From IMG/VR virus record IMGVR_UViG_3300024348_000110, positions 1 to 39,466 of that record: 39,466 nt of DNA; one strand, written 5' to 3'. This DNA is from a virus. Shown here one piece after another: positions 16,423-28,100 of the stretch. Numbering within the stretch: position 1 is the stretch's first letter; each line of letters begins with the position of its first letter. Position numbers and translations under genes: made by a program. The notes beneath the pieces are model-generated. The model had not been told where the DNA came from. It worked only from the letters and a program-made list of their open reading frames with translations, and searched no databases.

Positions 16423-19400
16423 ATGAGCGCTAGCAATTCCATATCACATTTACTCGAACAGTTTCTAGAATTAAATACTAATTCACTAGAAACTTTCGAA
16501 CGTATCAATGAGGCTATTTCAACCGACAAAGAAACGGTTACAATAGATTTATTCGATAATCGCACAGGAGAAATGACTGCAATTCAGATTCCAGCATTTG
16601 GATTTTTGAAAAGAGAAATTGAAAGAATTGATAAGAACATGACTGCGATTAGCGGTTTAGATACTTCTAGCGCAAACGTAAAACTTAAAGATGGATCTTA
16701 TAGAAGAATACATACTTCTAAATTAAAAGGACCTTCTTTACCTATAAAATCCCTAGCAACTCCTAAAGAATTCAATACTCAATTAAATGATTTCTTTGAA
16801 GATTTCTTAAATCCTTTATTAACTATTAGTTTAGATGTTAAAGGACAGATTCCAGTAGATACTGAAAGAGTTTATACTGAAAGAGTTATATTCGATCATG
16901 AAGACCTGTCTTCTACAGAGTCTTTTGATGAAATTTTTAAAGGTCAAAATGATGTTAATTATTCTAAATTTATTTCTAAAATAAAAGAAGATGGTTTAAA
17001 ATATAGAATAGATGCAGAGACGGTAGATATGCCAATAAGATCTATCCAGTATAATGGCCAGTTAGACGTATTAAAAGTAGAAAATGTTCAAAAAACATCT
17101 TTAATAGACGGAACTAGTCAAACTAAAACCGTAAAGGTTTACACTCTAAATAAATTAACGTATTCAGACTCTAATAAAGAGATGAAAGATACTGAAACTC
17201 TAAAAATTGGAGATTCATTAGTAGTAAATACATCTGAATACAATACAAGATACATAGTAACCTCCATTGATTCTTCAACTACACAGGTTGAACTATCTCT
17301 TTTAGAAGGTTACGCACCAATTAAGATAGGAGCAAATGCTCTCGCTATTTACAAAGACATTGATGTTTCTGTTTCCATAGACATTAAAGTTGGATTTAAT
17401 GAAAGGCAAGTTGTTTTTGTTAAACCAATTGATCCTATCTCTAAATTACCAGCTACTGATTTCTCACCAGGTGTTGCATTCTTTTCGAATGAACTTACTA
17501 TTCAAAATGAAGATGGTATAGTTACTACACTTGCTAAATATTATAAAGAAGAGGTTGCTGATTTTGGTCAATTTATTAAAGCACTTAAGGTTGATTACAT
17601 TCCACCTGCATCAGAAGGTCTTATCCCAGATGCACCAATCGTAGAAGTAGATAACTTTAAAGTAACACAAATTAATAAACACCTTACTCAAAACGCTAGC
17701 GTTGAACAAGTAAAAAAGATCAAATCTGATAAAGTTAAAGCTAAAGAAGTTATTAAAAAGCTTGACACTACAATTAGAAAGAAAAGAAAATTAATTGCTA
17801 CTAAAAAGTTCTCATCTAAAATAGAAAGAAATAGAGAGAAAAATGAATTAGCTTCTATTATTAGAGAAAAGGCTGCTGAAACTAAAGTATTCTCTTCTAG
17901 TGTTGGACAGATTAAAGCGATTGCTGAATCGAATGAATTACCTAAAGTTAATCCTAAATATAGGGTAAGAGGTTTTTGGTCTATTCCAGAACCAAAGAAA
18001 GTTGGTGATGAAATTTCACAAGAAGTAGTTCAATTTATTGCTAGATATAGATACGTTTCCTCAACGGGTAAAACATCTGTAATAGAGCAAATCAAATTTA
18101 ATAAAAAAACTGCTGCATTTTCAAACTGGGTCGAAGTTAAGGGTCCTATTAGAAAAAGAGAAAAGCAAGCGGATGGTGGATATAGATGGATTCTAGAATC
18201 TGAAGAAGATTCACAGGCTATTAATTTTAACTCAATAGATTTATCTATTCAGCCTGGTGAAAAAATAGAAATGATGATTAAATCTGTTTCTGAAGCAGGT
18301 TTCCCACAAACCCCAGTAGAATCAGAATGGTCAGATATTATTACTATTCCTTTTCCTGATGGAGAAATATCTACAGACGGAGCAAATAGCCTAGTAAACC
18401 AAAATGATTTAGATAATGTTAAGGTTGAAATAAATGATGATTTAGAATCACAAGGATTATTTACACACCTTGATAGTGGATTTACGGCAGGAGATACTTA
18501 TTATGCACATGCCGCAGAATCACTAGCATCTGGGTTTTTAACAGGAGAACAGAATCCTATTAGCGTATATGATAAATTGTTGGAATTACAGAATCAATTA
18601 GAAAGACTACAAGCTAAGGTTGAAGGTGCCGTTGGAGAATTACAAATTAAAATTATTGACGAAGAAGGTGAAGTAACGCTAGTTAAAAATAATTCAACTG
18701 CTAAAATATTCGCAGGATATTATGTAGATGAAAAACCAGATGATGAAACTAAAGGATATATTGTTACTAAAAACTATAGAATAGAACTTCATAATACTAA
18801 AGCATCTGATCTAGAATTATGTGCAAGAATTAATGGAAATCTTACACAACCAGCTTACGTATCTTCATCACAACAAGAATATGGTCTAGGTATTATTAAT
18901 TTAGAAACTGGTAATAAACAACCAACTGGAACTACAACACCTGATGTTAAAATAGCAAATGATACATATTATATGACAGAGGCTCAGTATGATTTAGTCC
19001 CTGTTGTTTATCAAAATCTTACAGGTGATGGAAATTCATATAATCATTTTTCTGTTGCGCCAGACCAATCATCTCAATTAAATGGACAGTTTATTTATTC
19101 TAGATTTAGAAATATAGCTAATAACGCTGATCTTTATTCGATTATAGATCCTGATACTGACATGTCTAGGGATTCAAACTTAACAGGAGTAAGTAGCGCA
19201 GAATATGGATTAACATTTGCTGTAGATCCTAATAATGGAATTGGATCAATTTCTGATAGACCTCATTTACGAGATTTTAACGAAGTTCAAATATTACCAC
19301 ATCAAGATGATGCTAATAATTTAAACGGAGCTACCGATTTTATATGGAATGGAACATGGAATGATATTGGTCAGGGTGTAACGAATGACGATGAAAACGG

Positions 19401-20238
19401 ATTTATTACTGATCCGACCGATCCAGCAAATATTCTTCCGAACTCAGCTGATAGAGTTTCTGTTTCTCAAGTAACGGCTGCTAAGTATGATTCAGGTCTT
19501 TTTCTTCATAAATCACACCCGCTACTTCAGTCTGACATAGGTTTAAATACAAAGGATATAATTTCAACGGGAATTATATCGATGCCGAAATATGCTGTTA
19601 AAAGATCTAACGATAAGAATGGAAAAATTCAAACAGCATATCAGCCACTGACAATTACATTTAGAAGTGACGGTGAATCTGGACCAATAGATGAACAAGG
19701 TAATGTTATTGGTAAAAAGTCTTTAAAAAACTCATTTACGGAAGATGATCAATTTTTATTAGGTGGTCTTTCATGTGGTTCTTTCTTATACCTTTCACCT
19801 ATAAACCAAACTAGTCTATCAGTAGATGGACCTAACAAGTATGGTAAAAAATTAATTGAAGGTGGAAGTCAAAATGCAGTGTCAGTTGATATGGTATTCC
19901 AATATAGAATGACAGATTATTTTGGAGAGACTGAAACCGGTAAAGGTAGAGTTGCTGGAATATATGGAAATGCATTTACCAATTTAACATATTCAAAGAA
20001 AATAGGGCTAGACATCATAGATTCTTATAAAACTGAATTTAGCTTCGATGTAGAAGTTTACGCTAAATATAGAGCAGTTGGAACAAATAAAAATAGTATC
20101 AACAAAGTGATGCTGAGTAATTATAGAAACTCCCTTGGTTCCGGAAACTGGTGGTGGAATAGAAGAAGATTCTTCAGTGGATATAATGATTTTAGTTCAT
20201 CTAGATTATACGATTTCGATGCTCGCCCATATAGGTAA
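16423..20238 (+). CDS. Large structural protein with fibronectin-III-like segment and coiled coil
   Basis: A 1271-residue protein of the wedge operon. The N-terminus is helical (residues 5-35) and followed by an IPAFGFLKREIERIDKNM segment. Residues about 420-510 are strongly basic helix (KSDKVKAKEVIKKLDTTIRK, repeated Lys/Arg), probably a coiled coil. Residues about 510-645 look like a fibronectin-III/tail-tip-type domain: RVRGFWSIPEPKKVG, VVQFIARYRYVSSTGKTS, then a PGEKIEMMIKSVSEAGFP strand pair ending WSDIITIPFP. A second short helical pair lies near 715-745 (YDKLLELQNQLERLQAKVEG). The C-terminal 500 residues are beta-rich and end in an aromatic Trp/Arg-rich tail. It is likely a baseplate-periphery or fibre-attachment protein. 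I do not recognise a T4 homologue. Confidence 0.65.
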   Translation: MSASNSISHLLEQFLELNTNSLETFERINEAISTDKETVTIDLFDNRTGEMTAIQIPAFGFLKREIERIDKNMTAISGLDTSSANVKLKDGSYRRIHTSKLKGPSLPIKSLATPKEFNTQLNDFFEDFLNPLLTISLDVKGQIPVDTERVYTERVIFDHEDLSSTESFDEIFKGQNDVNYSKFISKIKEDGLKYRIDAETVDMPIRSIQYNGQLDVLKVENVQKTSLIDGTSQTKTVKVYTLNKLTYSDSNKEMKDTETLKIGDSLVVNTSEYNTRYIVTSIDSSTTQVELSLLEGYAPIKIGANALAIYKDIDVSVSIDIKVGFNERQVVFVKPIDPISKLPATDFSPGVAFFSNELTIQNEDGIVTTLAKYYKEEVADFGQFIKALKVDYIPPASEGLIPDAPIVEVDNFKVTQINKHLTQNASVEQVKKIKSDKVKAKEVIKKLDTTIRKKRKLIATKKFSSKIERNREKNELASIIREKAAETKVFSSSVGQIKAIAESNELPKVNPKYRVRGFWSIPEPKKVGDEISQEVVQFIARYRYVSSTGKTSVIEQIKFNKKTAAFSNWVEVKGPIRKREKQADGGYRWILESEEDSQAINFNSIDLSIQPGEKIEMMIKSVSEAGFPQTPVESEWSDIITIPFPDGEISTDGANSLVNQNDLDNVKVEINDDLESQGLFTHLDSGFTAGDTYYAHAAESLASGFLTGEQNPISVYDKLLELQNQLERLQAKVEGAVGELQIKIIDEEGEVTLVKNNSTAKIFAGYYVDEKPDDETKGYIVTKNYRIELHNTKASDLELCARINGNLTQPAYVSSSQQEYGLGIINLETGNKQPTGTTTPDVKIANDTYYMTEAQYDLVPVVYQNLTGDGNSYNHFSVAPDQSSQLNGQFIYSRFRNIANNADLYSIIDPDTDMSRDSNLTGVSSAEYGLTFAVDPNNGIGSISDRPHLRDFNEVQILPHQDDANNLNGATDFIWNGTWNDIGQGVTNDDENGFITDPTDPANILPNSADRVSVSQVTAAKYDSGLFLHKSHPLLQSDIGLNTKDIISTGIISMPKYAVKRSNDKNGKIQTAYQPLTITFRSDGESGPIDEQGNVIGKKSLKNSFTEDDQFLLGGLSCGSFLYLSPINQTSLSVDGPNKYGKKLIEGGSQNAVSVDMVFQYRMTDYFGETETGKGRVAGIYGNAFTNLTYSKKIGLDIIDSYKTEFSFDVEVYAKYRAVGTNKNSINKVMLSNYRNSLGSGNWWWNRRRFFSGYNDFSSSRLYDFDARPYR

Positions 20239-20264
20239 TATCTCGCTGTAACTAAGCAAGATAT
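20238..20264 (+). repeat. Inverted repeat overlapping the candidate promoter before the 1606-residue gene
   Basis: ATATCTCGCT (20238-20247), a 7-base loop, and AGCAAGATAT (20255-20264) form a 10-bp stem with one mismatch. No T run follows, so it is a weak terminator candidate. Its right arm overlaps the GATATATAC motif at 20260, so it could expose or hide that site. A second 6-bp hairpin (ACTCTA 20267-20272 / TAGAGT 20280-20285) lies in the leader. Confidence 0.4.
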
Positions 20265-20268
20265 ATAC
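20260..20268 (+). promoter_or_regulatory. Candidate late promoter motif GATATATAC
   Basis: Motif match 27 bases before the ATG at 20296, in a 57-base gap that interrupts an otherwise abutting gene string. The spacing is identical to the site at 6408. Inferred from recurrence. Confidence 0.5.
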
Positions 20269-20295
20269 TCTAACAAAAATAGAGTCTATTTATAA

Positions 20296-23200
20296 ATGGC
20301 GATAACGATTAACACACAAGCAGAAGGTATTTCGTATAAGGATAAGTCCTTTGCCCTATTAAGAACTAACCCTAAGTTAACTTCTAATGTCAAATTAATT
20401 ACTGACGAAGAGGGAGATATCTATTTAAGCTCAATTAAGGCAAATAGAACTCTATCACAGTATGAATATCAGAAATATCCTATTTCTAGTTCAGGTGAAT
20501 ATTGTAGGGATGTTGCTCAATTTTACGGAAAATTAAGCAAAGATGAAAGATATCAGGTAGGTAGGGAATTTACAGATTTAAGTGTTTCTAAAGACTATTC
20601 TACACAATATGAAAATCTATATAATTACGGAGCTTCATTTAATTATACAAAGGCCTATGACGAGCAGTATAGAATATTTGCTCCGATATGGCTGGAAGAA
20701 AGTGTTCCTGAAAAATTTATAATTTATAGAATTAAAGATGTAGATTTTAAAGAAAAATCTTTAGAAGCTGATCCTAGTCAAAATTCTAGAATTCAAGAAA
20801 TGTTATCTAATGCGACTTTAATAAAATCGTATGACATGACTAACAACTCTAAACTAGGGAGATATCTAAATAGTCACGTATCTAATCCCTTAATTCCTAA
20901 GTCACATATTGATTTTAATTTTGAACTAGATGATCCTACTTCGTTTAACGGAATAGACGTAATGATAGGTGGCTTTGTTGAAAAATCAGATTATATAGAT
21001 GATGATTATGTTAAAGAAGACATTCCTGAAATTTTAGCTAATAACACGTTAACGGCTAGTTTTGAAAGAAACGGAATTGTTTCTCATAATATAATTAATT
21101 TAGAATTTTTATTTGATGATAATGAGGCCGACGACTATAATATTTATAGATATTTTGGAATTTTCGTAGATGAACATCAAGAAGGAACCGTAGTTGTCAA
21201 TTCTGTAAATTCAATAGGGCACTTAAATTTAGATATAAGCAATTCATCACCTGATGATTTAGATAAATTACCATCTATGAAAGATTATACTCAACCGATT
21301 CTTGGATGGGTAAAAGATATTAATAATAAATATCATAACATTTTAAATAGATTTAGAAAGACTAGAATAGAAGAAAACCAAATACTAACATCGTATAAGG
21401 GAGACTCTTCTATTTTTGTAAATAAAAATCAAACAGAGTTTAACACTCCCGTAATAAGTAAAACACCATTTAATGGTTTTATAGAATTAAATATAATAGA
21501 ACAGCCTTCTGATAATGATAAGGTATTTCTAGGAGACTTACTTGAGATAAGTATTGAAAATTTTAATTTAGGTGATTTTGTTTTAATTGCAGATACATCA
21601 CTTCCAATCGGAACATTCCAGGAAAATAGATATTCTGCATTAGGTAATACTTCTCAAATAGCAGCAGCGCTTGCAGCGGCGATTAGAAATGCAGAAGTTA
21701 TACCGTATAATGCTAGCTCTATAAAGAACAGGGTGATCATAGATGACTACTCACAGGGAAGGAATAAGAATACAACTGTATTTGGTATTAATTCATCTAA
21801 TCCGAACCCCTTTATCGATATGCAAAGTTCAACCGACGCAAATCTTGCATTTTCAAATAAGTATAACGACTTTATAAGTGAAGGTGGAACTGTTACAGGT
21901 GGATTGCAATTAGGAGACTATGAAATTTACACTATGATAGGTGGATGTTCTGTTAATCAGGGTGTATTAATATCCCCTAACGAAATAGGAAACCTACAGG
22001 TAGGGTATTTTATTAAAGAACTTAATAAGGATAACTATGTTAGGATTATAGAAATAATAAAAGATCCTTATTCAGAAAACTTTAGAGTTATTTTTCAAAA
22101 ACCGGTGGTTTTTTCAATGGACAATGTGATTACAAGTTATGAAACCTATGATACTCCCTTTGGAAAGTTTTCAGCGTATGATTTCAAGGATTTTAATTTT
22201 GATTTCTACGATACTTCAAATTCTAAAATAGACTTTTTAGTTTTAGAGAGCATGCAATATAAGAATGATGAAGCTTCATTTGGAGTAGCAAATGTTTTTT
22301 CCATTAACGTCCTCGGAGCCAATGACCAACCTTTCCCTGGAGCAGATCCTTATATATTAATAAGTGATATAGACGTTAGTGAATTTATTAAAAAAGGAGA
22401 CTTTGTAAAGGTCGATACTGTAGGTAATCCCGGTGAACAGGAATGGACAGAGGTAAAAGATGTAATCTATACATCAATGGGTTCGAACTTCTTTACTAAA
22501 ATAATCACGAAGGATTTAGCATCTGCTAATTATTTTTTCAACCAGTCTAACGTTGCTGATATTTATGAAGATTTTATATTTAAACCGGGTCCTGGTAATA
22601 GTCAATTATTTAAGTTTAATTCTTTATCTAGTATTATTAGAGATGATATAGTTGAAAGTGATTTTATAGATACAGAAATCATTAATGAATATGATAGGTT
22701 AAAGGAGAACTCATTAAAGGAGACGAGTGTTAATTCAAGAGTCGTACCCACTATATGTAAATTTAATTTAAAAGATTCTACTAACTCTAGAAATTTATCA
22801 TACATCCTAAACACCAATGAAGCATTCGGTGTAAATAATTTATCAGCTGATATTACTAAGCTTTCAGAAAGATCAGCTGAAAAACTAAATATGGAACACT
22901 TCTATATACATAATATTCCTACATATTTATTAGAACCTAGCAGTATTCCATTACTTATGGATTATGTCTATGAAGGGTACGAAAAGCCTTATTCAGAATT
23001 AGTCGCAAATTTAAAAAGCACTGACTTTGATTATTTTTCAACTATATTAAACTACACAGGTGCTCATCAAAATGATAGCTCAGGTCTAGCGACAATTTCA
23101 CCTGGTGAATGGGTTAATTCAACCCCACTTAAAATGTACACTAAAATGCAAGGTGGAGATTCTGTTAATTTTTCATCTACAGTTTTTAAAGGATTAAGAT

Positions 23201-25116
23201 ATATTTATAAAGATAGAAGTGAATTTTTATCGACTAACCCGATATCTTTTAAATCTTCGTCTGATGTAAATGATTTTAAAGTTGCAACAATACTTAACTA
23301 TACTTCTAACGACGAAATAAACAACACGGGAGTAAATATAGAGGTTGTAAGAAATAATAAATTTAAAACTATTAGCATTCTTATAGATTTACAAGTTCCT
23401 ACAAATGATATATCACAACTAGACAGATATTTGTTATATACTTTAAATGATATTGAAAACAATGGAGAAATACAAGATAGTAATATTAGAGGTTTCTTAG
23501 AGTTTGGAGGTAGCTCAGTAACAGTATGGGATCCTGAAAATACAACAACCGTAGAGGCTTCTGTACAGTCGGTTGACGAAAATGCTCCTAAATTTACACA
23601 AGACATTTTTAAAATAGATGAGCAATATTCATACATATTGTTTGAATCTGCAGGTGAAACATATTCTTTACAGGTTGTTTCGGTGATAAATGATTCACAA
23701 ATAATTGTCAATGGTGTTCCTTATTTATGGGAATTAAATCAAGAGACAGGCGAATATTATCAAGATTTGAATGCCCCTTACAGTGATCCCTCTACGATTC
23801 CTAACATTACAGAGATAGTGTATTATAATGGTGGTAAAAAGGCATGGGATAATGTATTGCAAGACGTTTCTTCATTTGGATTTGCAGATAGAATTAATAC
23901 ACACAGAGATATAACATATACTACTATTTTAGAAAATGGTGATACATTGTCAGGTCAGTTTTGTTTAGAAATACAAGATGGTGTTGAATTTGTAAAAACA
24001 TCAATTTTAGATATAGAAATAGATGATGATAAACCTAAGGCATTTAAATTAAATAATGATACCATAGGTTATAATCTGGTTGCAAGAGAAGATGGTGGAT
24101 ATTACACTACTCTTAAAAGAATGAATGGTAGCTATGATCCTTTATTTAAAGATGTTGTAACTTTTTCATCTCCCTATGGCAATTATAAATTTAGAAATAC
24201 CTTAGATTCTTTAACTGAAGAGCAAATAAACAGAGATAAAAAATACAGTAGATTGATTGAAGTAAATTGCATGTTTAATTCTAATTTAGGAGTTGATGAA
24301 AATTATGGAATTATTAATAACTTCTTCTTTCATAAAGTAAATGAATTACAGCCGAATGTTATTAAACTAAGTCAAGAATCAGATAAACTACCCTTATACC
24401 CATTAATTGGTGAGATAGCAATAGATAAAAGAGATTTAAACCTATTTAAGAGTAAATACGCTAAAGACTATTATACAAGGTCCTTCGGTGGAACAAATAG
24501 ATCAGAAGAAGTTCATGGAACATTAAGTCCTATAGAGGAAAGATCTTTCTTTGCATCCACTGTAATGAAAGTTAAGAATGAATATGATATCACTTCATAT
24601 AATTCAAAAAGAGTAAGATCTCTTCAAGCTTTAGATGTAATTAGATATGATGAAAGAGAAGATGATGGTGCATATATCTTTGAAGATTCTCAGAAAATTC
24701 ATATCGATTTTTATATTGCTGATTCTATTGTGAGAAAATTAAAAGAAGAAAATATAACTTCACACTATTCAAGGTACGCTACTTCTGAGTATTCGTATGG
24801 AGATAAAACAACATTAGAAGATGATTCTACGGTATACATTGAAGAAAACATTATACCTAGATTTATAATAGATCAAATAAAAGTATATGGAACTGAAATA
24901 GCAGGATATCTTCCAAACGATAATATAAGTCAATCTAAATATAGTGAATTGGAAAGCGTAACTAATATAGAAGATATTACGTCTGATGGGTTTTTTGAAC
25001 TTACTAATTTTGAAATCAGAAGTTTCGCTGAAAAGCCTTTAAATTTCAGATTAATATATAATAAAAAACCAGGGTATCGATATAATTTGAGGGTCCATTC
25101 TAAAATAATTGCATAA
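20296..25116 (+). CDS. Giant virion structural protein (1606 residues), function unknown
   Basis: The largest gene in the window. The N-terminal 160 residues look like a conserved module: FALLRTNPKLTSNVKLITD, IYLSSIKANRTLSQYEYQKY, DVAQFYGKLSKDERYQVGRE and then EQYRIFAPIWLEESVPEKF with FIIYRI. I recall this pattern from large structural proteins of marine T4-like phages, where no function is established. The remainder is a long succession of beta-strand-rich, Asp/Asn/Tyr-rich segments without obvious repeats, transmembrane parts or catalytic motifs. The size and neighbourhood (just before the collar fibres) suggest a baseplate-periphery or fibre-support protein. It has its own candidate promoter, and its stop is 2 bases before the first fibre gene. 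Confidence 0.7.
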   Translation: MAITINTQAEGISYKDKSFALLRTNPKLTSNVKLITDEEGDIYLSSIKANRTLSQYEYQKYPISSSGEYCRDVAQFYGKLSKDERYQVGREFTDLSVSKDYSTQYENLYNYGASFNYTKAYDEQYRIFAPIWLEESVPEKFIIYRIKDVDFKEKSLEADPSQNSRIQEMLSNATLIKSYDMTNNSKLGRYLNSHVSNPLIPKSHIDFNFELDDPTSFNGIDVMIGGFVEKSDYIDDDYVKEDIPEILANNTLTASFERNGIVSHNIINLEFLFDDNEADDYNIYRYFGIFVDEHQEGTVVVNSVNSIGHLNLDISNSSPDDLDKLPSMKDYTQPILGWVKDINNKYHNILNRFRKTRIEENQILTSYKGDSSIFVNKNQTEFNTPVISKTPFNGFIELNIIEQPSDNDKVFLGDLLEISIENFNLGDFVLIADTSLPIGTFQENRYSALGNTSQIAAALAAAIRNAEVIPYNASSIKNRVIIDDYSQGRNKNTTVFGINSSNPNPFIDMQSSTDANLAFSNKYNDFISEGGTVTGGLQLGDYEIYTMIGGCSVNQGVLISPNEIGNLQVGYFIKELNKDNYVRIIEIIKDPYSENFRVIFQKPVVFSMDNVITSYETYDTPFGKFSAYDFKDFNFDFYDTSNSKIDFLVLESMQYKNDEASFGVANVFSINVLGANDQPFPGADPYILISDIDVSEFIKKGDFVKVDTVGNPGEQEWTEVKDVIYTSMGSNFFTKIITKDLASANYFFNQSNVADIYEDFIFKPGPGNSQLFKFNSLSSIIRDDIVESDFIDTEIINEYDRLKENSLKETSVNSRVVPTICKFNLKDSTNSRNLSYILNTNEAFGVNNLSADITKLSERSAEKLNMEHFYIHNIPTYLLEPSSIPLLMDYVYEGYEKPYSELVANLKSTDFDYFSTILNYTGAHQNDSSGLATISPGEWVNSTPLKMYTKMQGGDSVNFSSTVFKGLRYIYKDRSEFLSTNPISFKSSSDVNDFKVATILNYTSNDEINNTGVNIEVVRNNKFKTISILIDLQVPTNDISQLDRYLLYTLNDIENNGEIQDSNIRGFLEFGGSSVTVWDPENTTTVEASVQSVDENAPKFTQDIFKIDEQYSYILFESAGETYSLQVVSVINDSQIIVNGVPYLWELNQETGEYYQDLNAPYSDPSTIPNITEIVYYNGGKKAWDNVLQDVSSFGFADRINTHRDITYTTILENGDTLSGQFCLEIQDGVEFVKTSILDIEIDDDKPKAFKLNNDTIGYNLVAREDGGYYTTLKRMNGSYDPLFKDVVTFSSPYGNYKFRNTLDSLTEEQINRDKKYSRLIEVNCMFNSNLGVDENYGIINNFFFHKVNELQPNVIKLSQESDKLPLYPLIGEIAIDKRDLNLFKSKYAKDYYTRSFGGTNRSEEVHGTLSPIEERSFFASTVMKVKNEYDITSYNSKRVRSLQALDVIRYDEREDDGAYIFEDSQKIHIDFYIADSIVRKLKEENITSHYSRYATSEYSYGDKTTLEDDSTVYIEENIIPRFIIDQIKVYGTEIAGYLPNDNISQSKYSELESVTNIEDITSDGFFELTNFEIRSFAEKPLNFRLIYNKKPGYRYNLRVHSKIIA

Positions 25117-25118
25117 AA

Positions 25119-28100
25119 ATGAACATAAGAATCAAAGAACTTTTTAAGAGTGATCTAGATCCTAACAGTAATGAATGGTGGTCAAAAGATAAAATTGATA
25201 AAATTAATTTCAATTTTAGATTAATGAAAAACGGAGGGCCGCTTGGTCCTGATGGAATTGAAGGACCAAATGGAGAAGATGGTGATAAAGGTGAAATGGG
25301 TTCACAAGGAACTGAGGGTCTAATTGGACCACAGGGTACAATAGGACCAGAGTCAAGTGGAACTTGGAAATCAAAGGATATAGTATATTTAGACGGTTCT
25401 AAACCAACACAAAAAATAATATACCCTTCTGTTAGTGAAAATGGAACAGTTACATTAGCAGTCGGCGCAACAGCACACCTAGACATTAATGATGAATTAA
25501 TAAGTCCATATTATAGTGAGTTATCGACAGAGCCTATCAGTGCTTCAAAAAGCGGAACATTAAATATTATAACAGAAGCTGCAATAGGTTCACATCCCAA
25601 TGATATTGCTTCTTCTAAAGATTCTATTACACTTGCAGAAGATAAAAATCTTGAAAAATCATACAATATTGGATTAAAAATAGAAGAGGATAACAACATT
25701 GAATTTCCTGTCTTAACATTTAATCCACATAGTTCGGCTGAAAACTTACCGAATAAATTTGCTATAAAATTTGATAGAGATAATAGGTTTTATTTCGATG
25801 GAACCTCACAGAACGTGTTAGGAGCAGCATCTGTAATTCCGTATGAACTTAATGTAGATGCCACTGTACCGGGAAAAGTAATAGAATTTAAAGTAGGAGA
25901 AATTAAGTATTCTAATCACTCTCCAAGTTTAAATAAATTACTAAGATCATACGACACACAGGGAAGAGTTGAATGGGAAGATGTTTTTAACATGTTTTCA
26001 GTATTCCCCGTAGGATCTATAATAAGAATACCTAAAGATGATTTTTTTACAGATCTTAATTTTAATTTATTAGATGCCGAGACAGGGCCAATGGAAATAA
26101 TAGGATCTAACCAAAGTATTAGAACAAATTTTGGATCAGGTAAAACAACAGGACTTTATGGAGGATGGTACCTGTGTAATGGAGAAACATGGGGTGACGG
26201 TGGAATTGTAGAATATGAAACACCTAATCTAAATGGATTTGAATGGAACATTACTAACATACCCGGAATAACATCAGGTTTGTCTGGGATGGTACAGGGT
26301 GGTAGTTTATCATCGTATAACGGGAATATAATTTTTTCAGGAGGAATTAGTACATTAGGTGCGTCTGTATCGGGAGTTACTGCAAATGCTATAGGACATT
26401 CCTTTGATAATAGTATGGACGATATAAGAATATATGACGATGAAAATATTCTGTTTGCCGAGGATAAACATGTTATATTGGGAGAGCAAATTAGTATAAT
26501 TTATTTAAAAGAATATGGTTATAAATGGGGTACTTATGATCCTAATACAACATCTTCTAATATACAACTACAATATCATGCAATGACAGGTTCTATAGAT
26601 TCAAATACTGTCGCATCGGGTTCATATACTAACATAGATATTGCAATGCAATACGCAACTACATTAAACCCCGAAACAATACAATGGAATGCAGACGGTG
26701 CTCCAAGCGATGGCGCTCAATTAGACGCTTATTGGAATGATGATAGTAATTTTGCAAGCGGTAATGTAAGATGTTACTTAAACGGACAGGAAATAGCAGA
26801 TGGATGGTTAGCTAGAGAATCTGGTGGACAGGGTGAATGGGGCTATGCAAGAAAATATATTAATGGTGTTGGGATATCTTCAGATGACGCTTTAGAAACA
26901 GAGCCTAAAGAATGCTGGATGATGTATTCTGAAAGTGTAAATGGAGTTGACGGTACGTATTTTAGCATTGGTATTTCTAATAACGGGCTGCTCCCTCCTG
27001 TAACAATGACAGAGGCGGATGTAACCGGGTTTACTGGATGGCCAGCCGGTACTTCTTTGGAAAAAGTATTTATTTCTAATAAAATAGACAATCATCCAGA
27101 TGTAGTGGGATCTTCTAGCGATTTTAAAGATTATGAAAATACTTCACATATATGGAAACGTAATGATGGAAATAATACCATAGATCAATTAACTGATGGT
27201 TGGTATAGGAGTTTACCAAATACGGATGCGTATCTGGTTAATTTTGGCTTCGGTGGTACGTTAACAGTAGATTCTGGATTATATATGGCATGGAGAAAAT
27301 ATTGGTCAGCAAATGATAATGAATTTAAAGGAGATGTTATAAAATCTAGATTTGTACAATACTCAGTTGGAGACCTTTCTCTTGGAATAGGTGCTTCCAC
27401 TGCATGTGATGCAACTTCAGGTAATGATATTTTTTATTCTTCTGATATGTTTGAAATAGGAGAAAACCCTGGATCATGGCAGGTAACGAATTTGGGCGTA
27501 TATGATGGCCTTAATTCTCCCCAAGGAAGTGATGGCAGGCTTTATTCATGGTTGTCAAACCAGATATACGTAAGACAAGATGCTGCTTCAAATACAAATG
27601 GAGGCTCAATGACTAATCTTGGAAAATATCCACTTATATTGGTAAAATCAGATACATTTATTCCCGGAACAAATAACTCATTAAAGATAGCCGACTGGAC
27701 TGGAGACTCTGGTACATCAGGATATACGGGTGAACGTTATAAAAGTATTGATTCAACTAGTAAGGCAACTGCACCTAATGCAACGGCATGTCCGGGAGGA
27801 AATTCATCTGGTGTCACGTTCGATTGGGATGACGGAAATAACAATAATACACTTAGTTATTTTGGTAGTGGCGGTAGTGGAAATGTTTATTTTACGCTCA
27901 GTGGCATATCTCCATCCCAGCTTAGTGCTTCTAATTTTAGTATAGAGAATCCTGTTGGAACCCAAAATACTGCTAGTGTATCTTTCACCCCAGGAAACTA
28001 TTATGTATCATTAAATATCATTACACCAATACAAGAGGACTCTGAAATATTAGACTTAGATTTTACTTATAGCGGTATGCTAAGTCAAAGCAGCGATATT

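Noticed and set aside
25100-25486. Minus-strand 128-residue reading frame rich in Pro, Gly and Ser
   Set aside because: It is the mirror of the Gly-X-Y collagen repeats of the fibre gene; GGN/CCN codons read Pro-rich on the other strand. There is no independent start context or partner.
27730-27945. Plus-strand 71-residue frame inside the Hint fibre
   Set aside because: It overlaps the well-supported fibre frame, and its composition is that of an out-of-frame translation.
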